A DNA stretch of 64,000 bases from Fidelibacterota bacterium (lineage in GTDB: Bacteria > Fidelibacterota > Marinisomatia > Marinisomatales > Marinisomataceae). The stretch is from the NCBI GenBank assembly GCA_019654715.1, contig BPEH01000001.1, positions 1 through 64,000 of the forward strand, written 5' to 3'. Shown piece after piece: positions 19,604-29,067 of the stretch. The translations under genes were made by a program, and so were the position numbers. The notes below the pieces were generated by a model that worked only from the letters and a program-made list of their open reading frames with translations, ran no database searches and had not been told where the DNA came from. Numbering within the stretch: the first letter of the stretch is position 1; the number at the start of each line of letters is the position of its first letter.

Positions 19604-19618
19604 TGAGAATAAATCTCA
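19604..19618. promoter_or_regulatory. Fur-like palindromic operator, distal copy
   Basis: The second copy reads TGAGAAT-A-AATCTCA, with the same TGAGA-N5-TCTCA half-sites and one mismatch from a perfect 7-1-7 box. It is centred 52 bp (about five helical turns) from the proximal copy in the same receptor leader. Two in-phase copies in a 96-bp gap between divergent functions suggest cooperative binding by a metal-responsive regulator. Confidence 0.48.
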
Positions 19619-19631
19619 ATAGGATAGTTTT

Positions 19632-20744
19632 TTAGTCTAAGATTCCAATAAAAATATTGGTTTGACGTGGGTTTTTAGCGTTTCTATTGGAAGCAAAAAC
19701 AAGCTTTCCATCTTTAGAAATAACTGGAAATGAATCAAAGGTATCATTATGTGTGAGACGTGTAAGTTTTAAAGTGCGAATATTAATTATATAAAGCTCA
19801 AAATTACTTCCAAATGCATTATAATCTTCCCTCCAATCATCCATGTTAGATGAAAAAATAATATGTTTTCCATCAGGATGCCAAGAAGGAGCCCAATTAG
19901 TAGCTCCATTACTCGTTAATCGTTTTTTACTGGATCCATCTCTCTTTGCAACATAAATATCTAATGGGACAGCATCGATATAACGATTCTTTAAGTTAAA
20001 AGACCATTTTTCCTTCTCTTCTTCGTTTTTAGGATACCATGCACGCCAAACAATATTTTTTCCATTTGGAGAATAGAATGCACCACCATCATACCCAAAT
20101 TCAGTAGTAATACGTTTAACATCACCACCATTATAGTTCATCTCATATAAATCAATATCTCCATCACGCATAGAAGTGAAAATCACTTTCTTTTCTGTTG
20201 GATGAATTGTGGTTTCAGCATTATACCCTGGAACACTGGTTAATTGTTTTAGATCATCTCCGTCCCATCGATAAATCTCAAAGTTTCTTAATGGCCAAAT
20301 ATATTTACGAGGATTTGGATGTTTATATATTTCTGGACATCCAACTCCATCATGTAAAGTAGAGGAAAAAAAGATAAATTTATTATCATGTGAATAATAA
20401 GCGCATGTAAATGCTCCATCTTGTATTGGAAACTCTTTAAGGTTGCTTCCTCAATACTTATTGTATAAAGCTTATCACATTCATTTCCATTGCGTTTTGA
20501 TTGAAAGATAAGTTGACTAGCATCTTTAGAGAAATAAGCTTCTCCATTATCTCCATCAAATGTTAATTGTCTTATATCTTTTAAAACAAAATTCTTATTG
20601 GTAGAATTATACTCGTTATTTTTATCGACTTCTTCTAAAAGATCAATTACATCATTCTCCCATCGTGGAAACGGATCACTGGTAATCATATCTTGTTGAC
20701 TATATACTACGCTAATTAGCATTAAAGCTAAAGAATTGTTTCAT
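19632..20744 (-). CDS. Secreted TolB-like PD40 beta-propeller protein (two frameshifts)
   Basis: The ATG at 20744 overlaps the peptidase stop (TAATG). The frame MKQFF is broken after four codons and an extra T near 20738 separates it from LALMLISVVYSQQD, a good signal peptide. A second break near 20435 joins KSFQ-region sequence to GAFTCAYYSHDNKFIFFSS. PD40-type propeller blades follow: RQLTFDGDNGEAYFSKDASQLIFQS, KQLTSVPGYNAETTIHP, RITTEFGYDGGAFYSPNGK, RLTSNGATNWAPSWHPDGK and RLTHNDTFDSFPVISKDGK. The protein is ~370 residues and periplasmic. It is translationally coupled to an M28 peptidase, which suggests a paired peptide-processing or substrate-holding role. Confidence 0.75.
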
Positions 20745-21890
20745 TAGAACTGAACCTGCAATACTACTTCTGAACCCTTACGTAATACTTTCACTTCAGC
20801 TTTATCACCAGGACTCATTGGGATAATATCTTCATATAAGCATATATATCTTTTATAGGAGTACCACCAATATCTATAACAATATCCCCAGCAAGCATTC
20901 CTGCTTCTCCCCCTGGTCTATTGTCGATAACTGCATCAATCTTTAATCCATCTCCTTCATGTGCATAGTCAGGCATTACCCTAAAGTAACCTTCATTGTA
21001 GCAGTTGGCATACTCTGTTCTTCTAATTCAACTGGTTGAAAGATTAATTTTTCTGGTGTGTTTGCAAATTCTTCCATAATCGGATGAACTAAATCTGAAA
21101 TAACCTTCATTCCCTGATAATTAATTTTATTAGAATCGTCGGTAGGACCATGGTAATCTTCATGCAATCCGGTGAAAAAGAATAATACTGGTATATCTTT
21201 TAAATAAAAACTATAGTGATCTGAACGCTTAAAAATTCCTTTTCCTAGCTCTGTGATATTTAAATTATTTTGCCATCTGTTTTCCACTTCATCTAAAAAA
21301 GGCTCAAGTTTTTTATCAAAATCTACTGCAGTTAATGTTCCTCCTAATTGAAGATTTTTTTCATTATCTAATCTACCAACCATATCTAGATTCACCATTA
21401 ATTGAACTTTTTGAAGATCAATAGTTGGATTGTTAACGAAATGTTTCGAACCAAGTAATCCTAGTTCTTCCCCTCCAAATGCCATAAAAACTAACGTTCT
21501 TTTATGTGTATTTGATACTGCAAATTTCTCAAACAACTCTAAAATCATAGAGGTTCCAGATGCATTATCATCTGCACCATTATGAATTTTATCTAACTTA
21601 TTATTAACACTATCATAGTGTCCACCAACGACTACATATTCCTCTTTTAATTTGTCATCAGTTCCAGGAAGAGTTGCGATAATATTATAGGTTAACACCT
21701 TATTTTTTTTGTTTCTTCTGTCTTTATAAACATAATGTTCTTGAACTTCAACTATTTGTTCAGTTGGCAAACCGCATTTGTAAAATGGTTTACAATATAA
21801 TCTTTGCAAGTTCATCCCTTGAGTACCAGAACTCCTTCCTTCTAATTCATCAGAAGCCAAGAAAGTAATAGGGTTTGAAAATCAAAATGA
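20744..21890 (-). CDS. M28 family zinc aminopeptidase with C-terminal PDZ domain (N-terminus lost, frameshifted)
   Basis: The readable part begins NPITFLASDELEGRSSGTQG, the conserved M28 entry segment, but no start or signal peptide can be read upstream because the sequence before 21890 degrades. Zinc and catalytic residues are all visible: GGHYDS (His), NGADDNASG (Asp), FGGEELGLLGS (Glu-Glu), NLDMVGR (Asp) and DYHGPTDD (His). After a frame change near 20980 a PDZ domain follows (GLKIDAVIDNRPGGEAGMLAGD, IDIGGTPI), with another break near 20838, ending VVLQVQF. It is probably periplasmic. Its stop overlaps the start of the PD40 protein. Confidence 0.8.
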
Positions 21891-22239
21891 ATATTTTATT
21901 GTGATTTAATTCAGGAATAGTGGTTTGAATAAAATTTAATAGAAGAATACTTAATTATTTTTTTCAATCTCCCCTTTTTTAAAAAGTATTTAAAAAATGT
22001 GACTGATATATAACAAAATTAAATTAAAAAAAAAATAGCAAAAGATCAAAATATTTATCTTTATTTTTTTACTGGACCAAAAACCAAACAAATGTAATTT
22101 ATAAAACGCAACCCCTTCCAAAATTGATGCCAAAAAAGTGAAAAATTTAAAATTTAAAAACCCCCGCACAATGAAAAAATTATAAGGAATGGGGTAAAGC
22201 GCATAAAAATTCTACAAAATTTATACAATTTGTTTAAAT
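21891..22239. other. A+T-rich, low-quality-looking gap without a gene
   Basis: About 350 bases with no open frame of coding character. It is dominated by A and T homopolymers with scattered C runs (for example an A10 stretch near 22030). It falls where the start of the M28 peptidase and the end of the large propeller protein should be. I see no tRNA, repeat or terminator hairpin I would defend. It may be a poorly resolved assembly join. Confidence 0.5.
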
Positions 22240-25200
22240 TTAAAAAAATTTTTCGGTAAAACCTGGGACATAATAAAGAAAAAATGGGAAAACTGAAAAA
22301 ACCAAGTTTTTGTCCACCCTAAGAACGTCCAAAAAATACCAAAATCCCCAAAACCGACCGCGTACAAAAAAGCATAATAAAAGGGCCCTTTCCTCCCCCA
22401 AGTTTAAAGCAAAAAAAGGATCAGCAGGAATAGGAAAAAAAAAGATTCTCAAAAGAACAAAAAACAGGACTCTAAGGCTACTTTCCCAAGAAAGTACCCC
22501 AAACATATAACTACGAACCAATTCAACGCAATTTACCTTAATCGTAACATTTTTTTGTTCGGACAAATTGTCCGCCATATGGATTGGCGGAGTATACATT
22601 TGGCAGAAATATATTCCAGCACTTACTGAATCACCATTATTATTGGTTCCATCCCATGTAACAGACTTATAACCTGCTGATTGCTCTTCTTCTACCAATG
22701 TCTTTACTAATTGTCCTCTAATGTTAAATATACGGAGCACAATTTGTTGTGTTTCAGGTACATCATATTCAATCGTAGTTGAATTAGTAAAAGGATTAGG
22801 ATAATTCTGACGTAAATCAAAAACATCAGGTATCAATGCCCTTGCATCAATCTTTAAATCGCCTATACTACCAGTACTTGCTGTCTTAAAGGATTGTCCA
22901 TCAGTAGCAATTACAGACCATGCACCTTCTGATACATTTACCGTATCTGTTTGGGATGCTAAGTCTTTAATTGCCCATGTCATAGCTGTATCATCAACCC
23001 ATGTATTCATTGTTAAAAACTCTAAATCTTCATAACCAAGCATACGATATTGAACATTGTCTCCATCAACATCAATAGATGGATTCCACATAAATCGCAA
23101 TGAGTCTTGTTCGTTTTCTGGGGTAATAAATAAATATTCTGTTGTCAAAAATGATCCAGAACCATCAATAATATTGAGTAAATATTCTCCTTGAGCAGTA
23201 AAAGAATTTGGAGCATCATTTATTGCTAATACATCCACATTAAAAGATACCCTCACTGAATCAATTCCCCCATTTTCGACTCCACCATTATCTTTAACTG
23301 TAATATGAATTATAGATGATCCATTTGCATTGGCTTCTGGAACTAGATCAAGTGATCCTGTGGTGGATGGACTATTGTAATCTACAGTTAAATTGGAAAA
23401 TAAATTTGTATCCGCTGTATAAGCTGAGATTTCAATATCTTGAGAATTTGCATCTCCACCATAAGAAATTCCTGTAAGAGAAACTGCAGTAGATCCATCT
23501 TCATTCATCTGAACATTTGAAACTACATCAATGGTTGGTGGAACATTAACATATACTAAAGGTGTAATTTTAAATTCTGAAGAAAAATCACTCTCAGTAC
23601 CTTCTTGATTCACAGCAGATAGTATATAATAATAAATTTTGTTTGTATCTAGATTCTCATCCGAATAGGTTGCTGCCGGATAAGCCAATTCTGCAATCAA
23701 ATTTGAAGATGAAGGAGTAAATCCTGGTTCTTCATCTCGATATACTCTAAAGCTTATTGATGAATCAATACCAATATTCCATGAGAAAGTTACAGTACCA
23801 TCAGTTGGAATAGAGTATGAGATACCTGTTGGTACAGAAGGTTGATTAATATTAAAAGTTGGACGGAGAACAAACAAACCTTCATCAATACTAGTGACTA
23901 CTACATTTCCACTATCAAAATAAGGATAATTGCTCCATGTACCATCAAAAGATGTATTGTTATTAGATGGATATACATCAAAAAATGCCACTTCAGATGG
24001 ATTAGCAATATCCCCAATATCTAAAATGCGCAATCCACTTGTATAATGGGACATATATACATAATCACCAATAATATAATTATTATGATCAATGGAAGAT
24101 GTTGGACCAAGATATGTTGTCTCAATTTCTGGATTATCTAAATCTTGTAAATCCCATATTAAAGTTCGTGTATTATTAACAGCACCATTGCTTTCATCTA
24201 ATTCATCATTTTGAACAAAATATCGATGATCTTCTGTAAGCCACCCTTGGTGCGTATAGTAATCATCATATGAACCAAGACCAATGGTCTTTCCTCCACT
24301 AGAATCATCGCTCTTTGTGCTTACATCCGTTACCCAGACATTTGTTTCATTGGATCCAACACAAATTTCTTTTCCAACATGTTCTGTATCCGGTCCATTG
24401 TAAACTACACACTGAACATCATGTACATAGCCTGTCCCACTTCTTCCGGTTGCAGGATCAGAAATACATGCTGCTTTTGCTGGAGCTACTGGATTGCTAA
24501 TGTCAACAATATGTAATCCTCCTGGACCACAAGTACTTGTACCTATTGCATACGCAAAACCAGTATCTTCATTAATAAAAATATTGTGCGCATTTCCAAA
24601 TTGAGCATAGTGTGCTGTTTGACTAAATTGTACCGGTGGATTGCTTACATTACGGAGTTCCGTTAAGTCAAATACTTGCATTCCATGACCCCCAGCTTCG
24701 GATACAATAAATGCATGATTTTGATATACTTTAATATCTCTCCATGTTGAATTATTTGTATGTGTTGGCAATCGACCTAAATACACTGGATCGTCCGCAT
24801 CAGTTATGTCTACAAATGATGTTCCATTGCTTAATCCGACCAAAGCATATTCGCGTTGACTGTTTGGATCTGTCCATCCCCAAATATCATTTAAACTAGA
24901 ATTATTGGTTCCTCCAATTTCTGTTTTATCCATATATGCCATCAGATCAATTTCATTACATTCATATGATCCAGCAACTCCCCCAGTACATTCAATCTTA
25001 TTCTTGATTGATACAACTTCCCCTTTTGTTGAAAGACTTTGTATAGAATATCGATTTACATTCATATCGCTGTATAAAATAAGTTCATCGGCATAGTATG
25101 CATCAGTTATTAAAGCATTGTCTAATAAGGTAATGTTCCTACCAAAATGATCTACTTTTTTATAATCATTATTTGTAATGATTTCTCCAAGTTCAAATCG

Positions 25201-26262
25201 ATTATTTTTTTGGTTTTTGCTATACAAATAAACTTGAGATTGATTAAAAGTGCTCACTGCTAATTGATTATTGAATTCACTAATTTGATACCCAAAATGA
25301 TTGTTTTCTAGCAAATCATCTGGTTGAATAGTATAGAAATTTGTCCAAGGATTTTCATCCGTTCTGTTAGATAAACCAATGTAAGGATAAGCAAAAACCT
25401 TTCCCTTCCCGCTATTTAACCCTAACGCACTTATATAAAGAGTAGAATCTCCTACATATACAGATTGACCAAAACGCATTCTAAAAGAATCATACTCATT
25501 TTCTACTGTAGGAATAGGAATCTCTACTCCTTGTACAGCCCCATTGTTAAACTCAGCCAAATACACAAAATCTTTTAGTGAACCAATCAACAGTTTGTCA
25601 TTATTAAATGAAAGGGAAACTCCAAATCCAAATTGATTTGGACCTACTTCATAACAACCTTCTACATCGCCTAATTCCCGTACATCAATCGTTTTAAATG
25701 GAGTATTTTGATGTGCAAAATCTTCGGTATCAGGATTAAAATCATAAATAAAAACATTGCCATCATTATAAAATGGCGAAGCAATTACAACATACTGATC
25801 ATTTAATGCAACATTATACCCAAATTTTTGAGCATATTTCTGAAAAACTCCTGAATAGGGATTCTCATAAGTCTTAAATAAAACCCAATCTCCTTCATAA
25901 TTTTTATGATATAAATATGCTGCTCCATATCCATTATTTGATCCTGGAGCTCCAATAAGCAAATAATCCTTATGGAGTGCTATACTAAATCCAAAATCAT
26001 CTCCCACCGTTGGATTTGGGGCAGTTAATTCTGCAGTCTTTTGTAATGAACTTATTCCATTATATAAATCATATATATCGACTACTCTAGGAGTAAGTGT
26101 TGAAAAAGTTCTGGCAGTTACTAAAAAATCTTGCGATAAAGCAATTGGAATAGTTCTTCCTCTATTTAACAACTCTGAAGAATGACTTTTTCTTCCGGAT
26201 GATGGGAGAAGAAATGAAAGTAAAAGAACCCCTATAAAAAGATATTTTAATTGTCTTATCAT
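22240..26262 (-). CDS. Large secreted choice-of-anchor B propeller protein with type IX-style sorting domain
   Basis: About 1,340 residues from the ATG at 26262 (a GTG five codons earlier is less likely). Order: signal peptide (LFIGVLLLSFLLP), FG-GAP-like blades (about 30-400, e.g. GDDFGFSIALHKDYLLIGAP), a choice-of-anchor B domain with LVIVD-type repeats (about 430-800, e.g. WRDIKVYQNHAFIVSEA, GLHIVDISNP, GLRILDIGDIANPSEV), fibronectin III (about 810-905), a cadherin-like module (about 910-1025, MNEDGST...NDAP), and a C-terminal sorting domain (about 1150-1225, LRQNYPNPFTNSTTIEY, GIYF). The last ~100 residues downstream of about 22540 look like read-through of corrupted sequence rather than protein. 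It is probably exported and attached at the cell surface. Confidence 0.85.
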   Translation of the reverse strand: MIRQLKYLFIGVLLLSFLLPSSGRKSHSSELLNRGRTIPIALSQDFLVTARTFSTLTPRVVDIYDLYNGISSLQKTAELTAPNPTVGDDFGFSIALHKDYLLIGAPGSNNGYGAAYLYHKNYEGDWVLFKTYENPYSGVFQKYAQKFGYNVALNDQYVVIASPFYNDGNVFIYDFNPDTEDFAHQNTPFKTIDVRELGDVEGCYEVGPNQFGFGVSLSFNNDKLLIGSLKDFVYLAEFNNGAVQGVEIPIPTVENEYDSFRMRFGQSVYVGDSTLYISALGLNSGKGKVFAYPYIGLSNRTDENPWTNFYTIQPDDLLENNHFGYQISEFNNQLAVSTFNQSQVYLYSKNQKNNRFELGEIITNNDYKKVDHFGRNITLLDNALITDAYYADELILYSDMNVNRYSIQSLSTKGEVVSIKNKIECTGGVAGSYECNEIDLMAYMDKTEIGGTNNSSLNDIWGWTDPNSQREYALVGLSNGTSFVDITDADDPVYLGRLPTHTNNSTWRDIKVYQNHAFIVSEAGGHGMQVFDLTELRNVSNPPVQFSQTAHYAQFGNAHNIFINEDTGFAYAIGTSTCGPGGLHIVDISNPVAPAKAACISDPATGRSGTGYVHDVQCVVYNGPDTEHVGKEICVGSNETNVWVTDVSTKSDDSSGGKTIGLGSYDDYYTHQGWLTEDHRYFVQNDELDESNGAVNNTRTLIWDLQDLDNPEIETTYLGPTSSIDHNNYIIGDYVYMSHYTSGLRILDIGDIANPSEVAFFDVYPSNNNTSFDGTWSNYPYFDSGNVVVTSIDEGLFVLRPTFNINQPSVPTGISYSIPTDGTVTFSWNIGIDSSISFRVYRDEEPGFTPSSSNLIAELAYPAATYSDENLDTNKIYYYILSAVNQEGTESDFSSEFKITPLVYVNVPPTIDVVSNVQMNEDGSTAVSLTGISYGGDANSQDIEISAYTADTNLFSNLTVDYNSPSTTGSLDLVPEANANGSSIIHITVKDNGGVENGGIDSVRVSFNVDVLAINDAPNSFTAQGEYLLNIIDGSGSFLTTEYLFITPENEQDSLRFMWNPSIDVDGDNVQYRMLGYEDLEFLTMNTWVDDTAMTWAIKDLASQTDTVNVSEGAWSVIATDGQSFKTASTGSIGDLKIDARALIPDVFDLRQNYPNPFTNSTTIEYDVPETQQIVLRIFNIRGQLVKTLVEEEQSAGYKSVTWDGTNNNGDSVSAGIYFCQMYTPPIHMADNLSEQKNVTIKVNCVELVRSYMFGVLSWESSLRVLFFVLLRIFFFPIPADPFFALNLGEERALLLCFFVRGRFWGFWYFLDVLRVDKNLVFSVFPFFLYYVPGFTEKFF
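22560..22591. repeat. Two abutting palindromes near the 3' end of the sorting-domain gene
   Basis: CGGACAA-A-TTGTCCG (22560-22574) is a perfect 7-1-7 palindrome. It overlaps TCCGCCA-N7-TGGCGGA (22571-22591), a 7-bp stem hairpin. Both are read through in frame as YTPPIHMADNLSE between GIYFCQM and QKNVTIKVN, where other sorting domains have an uninterrupted strand. A small palindromic element or transcription-end hairpin is possible. Confidence 0.5.
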
Positions 26263-26313
26263 TATAATTATTCTCACAAAGTATAAGAAAAATTATAATT
26301 AATTAGAAGCTGT

Positions 26314-26976
26314 TTAATTCTCCTCTATTACTGTAGCTTCTCCACTTTCTAAATTGGTATCTAAAAATAAGGATTTATCAAGTGCAAAAAAGAAACTTTG
26401 AAAGAATTCATTTGAATGTTTACTTCCTGCATATTTTACCGAACCACCTTGTTCTCTAGAGGCTTGAAAATTTGTACGAATAGTACTAGAAACTGGATCT
26501 TCAGATTCCTGTGTAACATTAATGGTTGTTTTCAAGTTATATACATTAGGTCCATCATTACTAGAACTATTACCGCCCCAACCACAGAACAAACAATCTC
26601 CACCGCCATCATCATTATTATTATCATCATCTTTATCATCGCCTGCTGCTGCTAATAATCCTAAGGTTAATATAACTCCTATTCCAATGGCAGCTTTTTG
26701 CCCTTTACTCATCTCTTTCTCATCTGATCCACCTCCTAGAGTTGTCTGTTTGGTGGCAGTAATGAGTCCATAATTGTCATTGAGTACATCGATAGTATAC
26801 CCTAGGTCTTGTAATACCCCAATTGAACCTTTCATAAGAGTATCAAAATCTACGTTATATTGTCTTGTCTCAATGGCGCGCTTTACTGCTGTTGTAGGAG
26901 GTGGAGCAGAGCTACCACAACTAACAACAAACAAATGGCTCAATACAACCAGATGAAGTGCTATACGTCTAACCAT
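26314..26976 (-). CDS. Predicted lipoprotein with Asp/Asn/Gly-rich loop
   Basis: 220 residues. The lipobox is LFVVSCGSS. The N-terminal domain reads RAIETRQYNVDFDTLMKGS then VLQDLGYTIDVLNDNYGLI, a pattern I associate with small FCB and proteobacterial lipoproteins of unknown role. A central hydrophobic segment (KAAIGIGVILTLGLLAAAG) is followed by the strongly acidic DDKDDDNNNDDGGGDC loop and a CLFCGWGG cysteine pair. The C-terminal beta-rich domain includes TTINVTQ, TIRTNFQASR and FFQSFFFALDKSLFL. The start overlaps the stop of the BamE-like lipoprotein gene (TAATG), so the two are co-translated and probably act together in the envelope. Confidence 0.65.
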   Translation of the reverse strand: MVRRIALHLVVLSHLFVVSCGSSAPPPTTAVKRAIETRQYNVDFDTLMKGSIGVLQDLGYTIDVLNDNYGLITATKQTTLGGGSDEKEMSKGQKAAIGIGVILTLGLLAAAGDDKDDDNNNDDGGGDCLFCGWGGNSSSNDGPNVYNLKTTINVTQESEDPVSSTIRTNFQASREQGGSVKYAGSKHSNEFFQSFFFALDKSLFLDTNLESGEATVIEEN

Positions 26977-27365
26977 TAGTATTTAATGCTTTGGTATTTG
27001 AAACTATCAACAAGACCTGCAGGAGTAAACCTGATGGTTAATGTTAGATTTTTATTGCTTTTACTACTACGACTTCCACCAAATATCCCAAGAAATCTTC
27101 CACCAGGAACAACGCCTGCTCCCATAGCAGAACCATCTTTTGCTTCGCTACTAACTTTGTCGTATGTCCATACTTCATATCCATCATTTGCATTGGTTAC
27201 AATATTTGGAGATCCTAACAATTCAACAACGCTAGCAGAGCTCATACCCTCTTTTAATTGGCTTTGAACTTTTCCTAACGTAAAGTCGTTGTTTGTTGCG
27301 GTTGCAGGAACACTGCATGAAAAAATAGAAAAACTTAATAATAAAACAATTCCAGTATGTTTCAT
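26976..27365 (-). CDS. SmpA/OmlA (BamE-like) small lipoprotein
   Basis: About 129 residues from the ATG at 27365, chosen over an upstream in-frame start because a GGGG Shine-Dalgarno-like sequence lies 8 bases before it and the signal peptide then begins cleanly (GIVLLLSFSIFSC, lipobox cysteine). The mature domain carries KEGMSSASVVELLGSPNIV and YEVWTYDK, the SmpA/OmlA fold signature, with a glycine-rich loop, then LTIRFTPAGLVDSFKY. BamE proper supports the outer-membrane assembly machine, but many relatives have other roles, so exact function is open. Confidence 0.75.
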   Translation of the reverse strand: MKHTGIVLLLSFSIFSCSVPATATNNDFTLGKVQSQLKEGMSSASVVELLGSPNIVTNANDGYEVWTYDKVSSEAKDGSAMGAGVVPGGRFLGIFGGSRSSKSNKNLTLTIRFTPAGLVDSFKYQSIKY

Positions 27366-27405
27366 TGTATAACCCCTATGTTGTTTCTTAAGTAAACGCA
27401 AAATT

Positions 27406-28293
27406 TTAAACATTGTTCCTATTGGAAACAAGCTCCAATATTTCTTTCTGATAAAGTTCCATTAATTTCTTGGTTGATTCCCCTACTAAACCATCCCCAA
27501 TTGTATGATTATCAACTGAAACTACAGGAATAATATCACGAGTGGAAGACACAATAAATGCTTCTTTACAACTATGCATTTCATCAATTGGTAAATCCCT
27601 TTCTTCAAATTTCATCTCTTCTTTCTTTATAACATTCAGTAAAGCCGATCTAGTAACACTTCGTAAAATATTCCCATCTGTCGGAGCTGTTAGCACAACT
27701 CCATTATGATTGATTGCAAAAAATGAGAATGTAGTTCCTTCTAATACATTTCCATTTGAAACATATAAGACCTCATCATAGTCACCATTTTTTATTATAG
27801 CATTTTGTGCTAATAACCCTCCTATGTACGTAAAGGGAGCTTTAATCTCTGCATAATGACGTTGAAATTCAAAAAGACCAACAGTAATCCCTTTAGAGTA
27901 AAATTCTGCTGGATATATTCTTATTGGATTTACTAAGACCAAAATATCCATAGGACTATTTGAATACAAATCAGAACCAATAACGGGCTTCCCTCCTAAA
28001 AACGCAATCATTATACTAAACTCACCTGTAGAAGAATTGTTTTCAGCTATGGTATCAAACACCAACTGTTCAATATCATCATATGATTGTTCTATCTTCA
28101 TCCCCATTGTTTCTGTATTTTTTAGTAGTCGTTTAATATGATGATCTAAAAAAAGCGGTTTTCCTCCATCTATAGTTTTAAAGAATGTAAAGACTTGATA
28201 GCCTCGAACAATGCTTAGAAAATTATCACGAAAATTAAGATTAATTTCATCTGTAGGTATAAACCGATCTTTAAAAAAAGAAATATAGCTCAT
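27406..28293 (-). CDS. Class IV PLP aminotransferase (branched-chain / D-amino acid / aminodeoxychorismate lyase type)
   Basis: 295 residues. Fold type IV features are DGGKPLFLDHHIKRLLKN, the PLP-lysine region FTYIGGLLAQNAIIKNGDYDEVLYV, GNVLEGTTFSFFAI, the phosphate-binding LRSVTRSALLNV and EAFIVSSTRDIIPVV. The residues that discriminate BCAT, DAAT and ADC lyase are not decisive by eye. The size and the short N-terminus suit any of these. It is encoded 10 bases after yaaA and shares the operon with a thioesterase and SDR. The frame is intact. Confidence 0.8.
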   Translation of the reverse strand: MSYISFFKDRFIPTDEINLNFRDNFLSIVRGYQVFTFFKTIDGGKPLFLDHHIKRLLKNTETMGMKIEQSYDDIEQLVFDTIAENNSSTGEFSIMIAFLGGKPVIGSDLYSNSPMDILVLVNPIRIYPAEFYSKGITVGLFEFQRHYAEIKAPFTYIGGLLAQNAIIKNGDYDEVLYVSNGNVLEGTTFSFFAINHNGVVLTAPTDGNILRSVTRSALLNVIKKEEMKFEERDLPIDEMHSCKEAFIVSSTRDIIPVVSVDNHTIGDGLVGESTKKLMELYQKEILELVSNRNNV

Positions 28294-28302
28294 AAACTGC
28301 CT

Positions 28303-29067
28303 TTATCGTGTAAATACAAATTTTGAATCTTCAGATAGCTTCGAATCAAATTTATAGTCTTCATAATTAAAATCTTTGATATTAGTATGATCATCGATTT
28401 TGTTCTTAACAATGTACTGTGTCATTAATCCTCTCGCTTTCTTTGCATTAAATGAGATAAACTTTAATTCCCCATTTCGATATTCTTTGAATACAATCGA
28501 AAGAATACTTCCTTTGAGTTTCGATAAATCAATTGCAGAAAAATATTCAACTGATGCACAGTTAATAATCACAGGAGATGGATGTTTTTTTAGAGTATTA
28601 TTCAAATTATCTGTTATTGATTGTTTCCAAAAATCATATAAGTTCTTCCCTTTTGGATTTTGAAATGAAACTCCCATTTCTAATCGATATGGTTGAATAA
28701 GATCAAGAGGTTTCAAAATCCCATATAGTCCTGATAAGATTCGAAGATGATCTTGCGCAAATCCAAAATCTTTATCGGAAAATGTATTTGCTCTTAAACC
28801 AGAATATACTCCTCCATCAAACGCTAGAATTGCCTGTTTTGCATTAGAAGAATTAAATGGAAGTGACCAACGATCAAATCGTTCCCGATTTAATTGAGCA
28901 AGCTTATCGCTTATATCCATCAATTCTTTTAAATCGCTTTCGGTAAGATCTTTTGCTTTGTTAGCTAATATTTCAGCGCTTTTGATAAACTCACACTGAG
29001 TATAATTATCAACCATATTTTGAGGTTCAAAATTTAATTTTTTGGAGGGAGATAATAAGGTAATCAC
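28303..29067 (-). CDS. yaaA: YaaA (DUF328/UPF0246) peroxide-stress protein
   Basis: 254 residues, the standard length. It begins MITLLSPSKKLNF, the diagnostic start of the family, and contains AILAFDGGVYSGL, RILSGLYGILKPLDLIQPYRLEMG and NCASVEYFSAI. In E. coli YaaA lowers unincorporated iron during hydrogen peroxide stress and binds DNA. Its start overlaps the thioesterase stop by four bases. Association with iron control would fit the Fur-like sites elsewhere in the window, but no such site is seen here. Confidence 0.92.
   Translation of the reverse strand: MITLLSPSKKLNFEPQNMVDNYTQCEFIKSAEILANKAKDLTESDLKELMDISDKLAQLNRERFDRWSLPFNSSNAKQAILAFDGGVYSGLRANTFSDKDFGFAQDHLRILSGLYGILKPLDLIQPYRLEMGVSFQNPKGKNLYDFWKQSITDNLNNTLKKHPSPVIINCASVEYFSAIDLSKLKGSILSIVFKEYRNGELKFISFNAKKARGLMTQYIVKNKIDDHTNIKDFNYEDYKFDSKLSEDSKFVFTR

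Noticed and set aside
22310-22510. Plus-strand lysine/arginine-rich open frame
   Set aside because: It lies in homopolymer-rich, probably corrupted sequence with no family pattern.
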